Source: an uncultured Eggerthellaceae bacterium (lineage in GTDB: Bacteria > Actinomycetota > Coriobacteriia > Coriobacteriales > Eggerthellaceae). Taken from it: a stretch of 41,001 nt of DNA. Shown piece after piece: positions 40,921-41,001 of the stretch (position 1 is its first letter; the number at the start of each line of letters is the position of its first letter). Position numbers and translations under genes: made by a program. Where the stretch lies: NCBI GenBank assembly GCA_958454405.1, contig CAUEBO010000020.1:1-41001 (forward strand), read 5' to 3'. The notes under the pieces were generated by a model. The model was not told the origin of the DNA. It saw only the letters and a program-made list of their open reading frames with translations, and ran no database searches.

Positions 40921-41001
40921 GGGGGCTGTGTCAGAAGTCGCATTTCGACGTTCTTGCAGGGCAAGGGCTCTGCCCTTGCCGCTCAGCCAGCAACGTCTCC
41001 G
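40921..41001. other. Downstream region with hairpin; possible insertion-sequence end
   Basis: GGGGGCTGTGTCAGAAGTCG at 40921-40940 resembles the terminal inverted repeats of several insertion-sequence families (GGGGCTGTGTCA-like). AGAAGTCG and CGAC-G-TTCT fold around CATTT, and GGCAAGGGC/GCCCTTGCC (40960-40968, 40972-40980) is a perfect 9-bp stem with loop TCT but no T-run. No open frame is visible before the window ends. Confidence 0.3.

Noticed and set aside
1..41001. CRISPR array, tRNA or rRNA genes
   Set aside because: No regularly spaced 24-40-bp direct repeats with unique spacers, and no tRNA-like cloverleaf or rRNA segments were seen. The adhesin repeats are protein-coding and diverged.

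Overview
The window is chromosomal DNA from a high-GC Gram-positive bacterium, most likely a gut Coriobacteriia/Eggerthellaceae member (Eggerthella- or Gordonibacter-like). This is inferred from GC-rich codon use, strong AGGAGG-type ribosome sites, a LoaP-type antiterminator heading a capsule cluster, very large FN3/Ig surface proteins with an LAPTG sorting signal, and an HPK10/LytTR two-component pair. It is a judgement from gene content, not a database match.

Region 1 (1-12818) is a Wzx/Wzy-type capsular or exopolysaccharide cluster on the + strand. It holds the end of a CpsB-type tyrosine phosphatase, then a gap with a long RNA hairpin, a NusG/LoaP-like antiterminator, the initiating sugar-phosphate transferase, two GT4 glycosyltransferases, a TupA-like ATP-grasp protein, UDP-GlcNAc 2-epimerase (wecB), a DUF6625 protein, an EpsG-like polymerase (wzy), a flippase (wzx), a UDP-glucuronate 4-epimerase and UDP-glucose 6-dehydrogenase (ugd). 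Most genes overlap or nearly touch. The middle (about 4.5-10.4 kb) is clearly more AT-rich than both sides, as expected for an exchanged serotype cassette. The enzymes can supply UDP-ManNAc, UDP-GlcA and UDP-GalA to the glycosyltransferases.

Region 2 (12819-18529) starts with a small divergent regulatory pair (a hypothetical ORF and an XRE repressor) flanking a perfect 10-bp inverted repeat. A membrane zinc-ribbon protein and a bidirectional terminator follow. Next is a three-gene minus-strand operon for exported proteins: a 932-aa secreted protein with a pectate-lyase-like adhesive N-terminus, a single-pass membrane protein, and a 219-aa secreted protein that shares its C-terminal domain with the 932-aa one.

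Region 3 (18530-26530) is housekeeping: thrS, a CPA2-type antiporter, a YbjQ-family protein, a hypothetical membrane-anchored protein overlapping a potassium channel gene, a patatin-like phospholipase and thioredoxin.

Region 4 (26613-41001) holds a HPK10 histidine kinase and LytTR response regulator on the minus strand, then a 650-bp divergent non-coding region, then a 3795-aa cell-wall-anchored adhesin made of a beta-helix head, an InlB-type repeat, 13 FN3-like units alternating with 12 Ig-like units, and an LAPTG anchor. The divergent gap is the most unusual part of the window. It carries paired TTTCRTGCCA direct repeats with exactly 20-bp period, like LytTR sites, at both ends. Between them are three long inverted repeats in which nearly every non-Watson-Crick position is a G-U wobble on the + strand RNA only, suggesting an undescribed structured + strand RNA or leader upstream of the adhesin.
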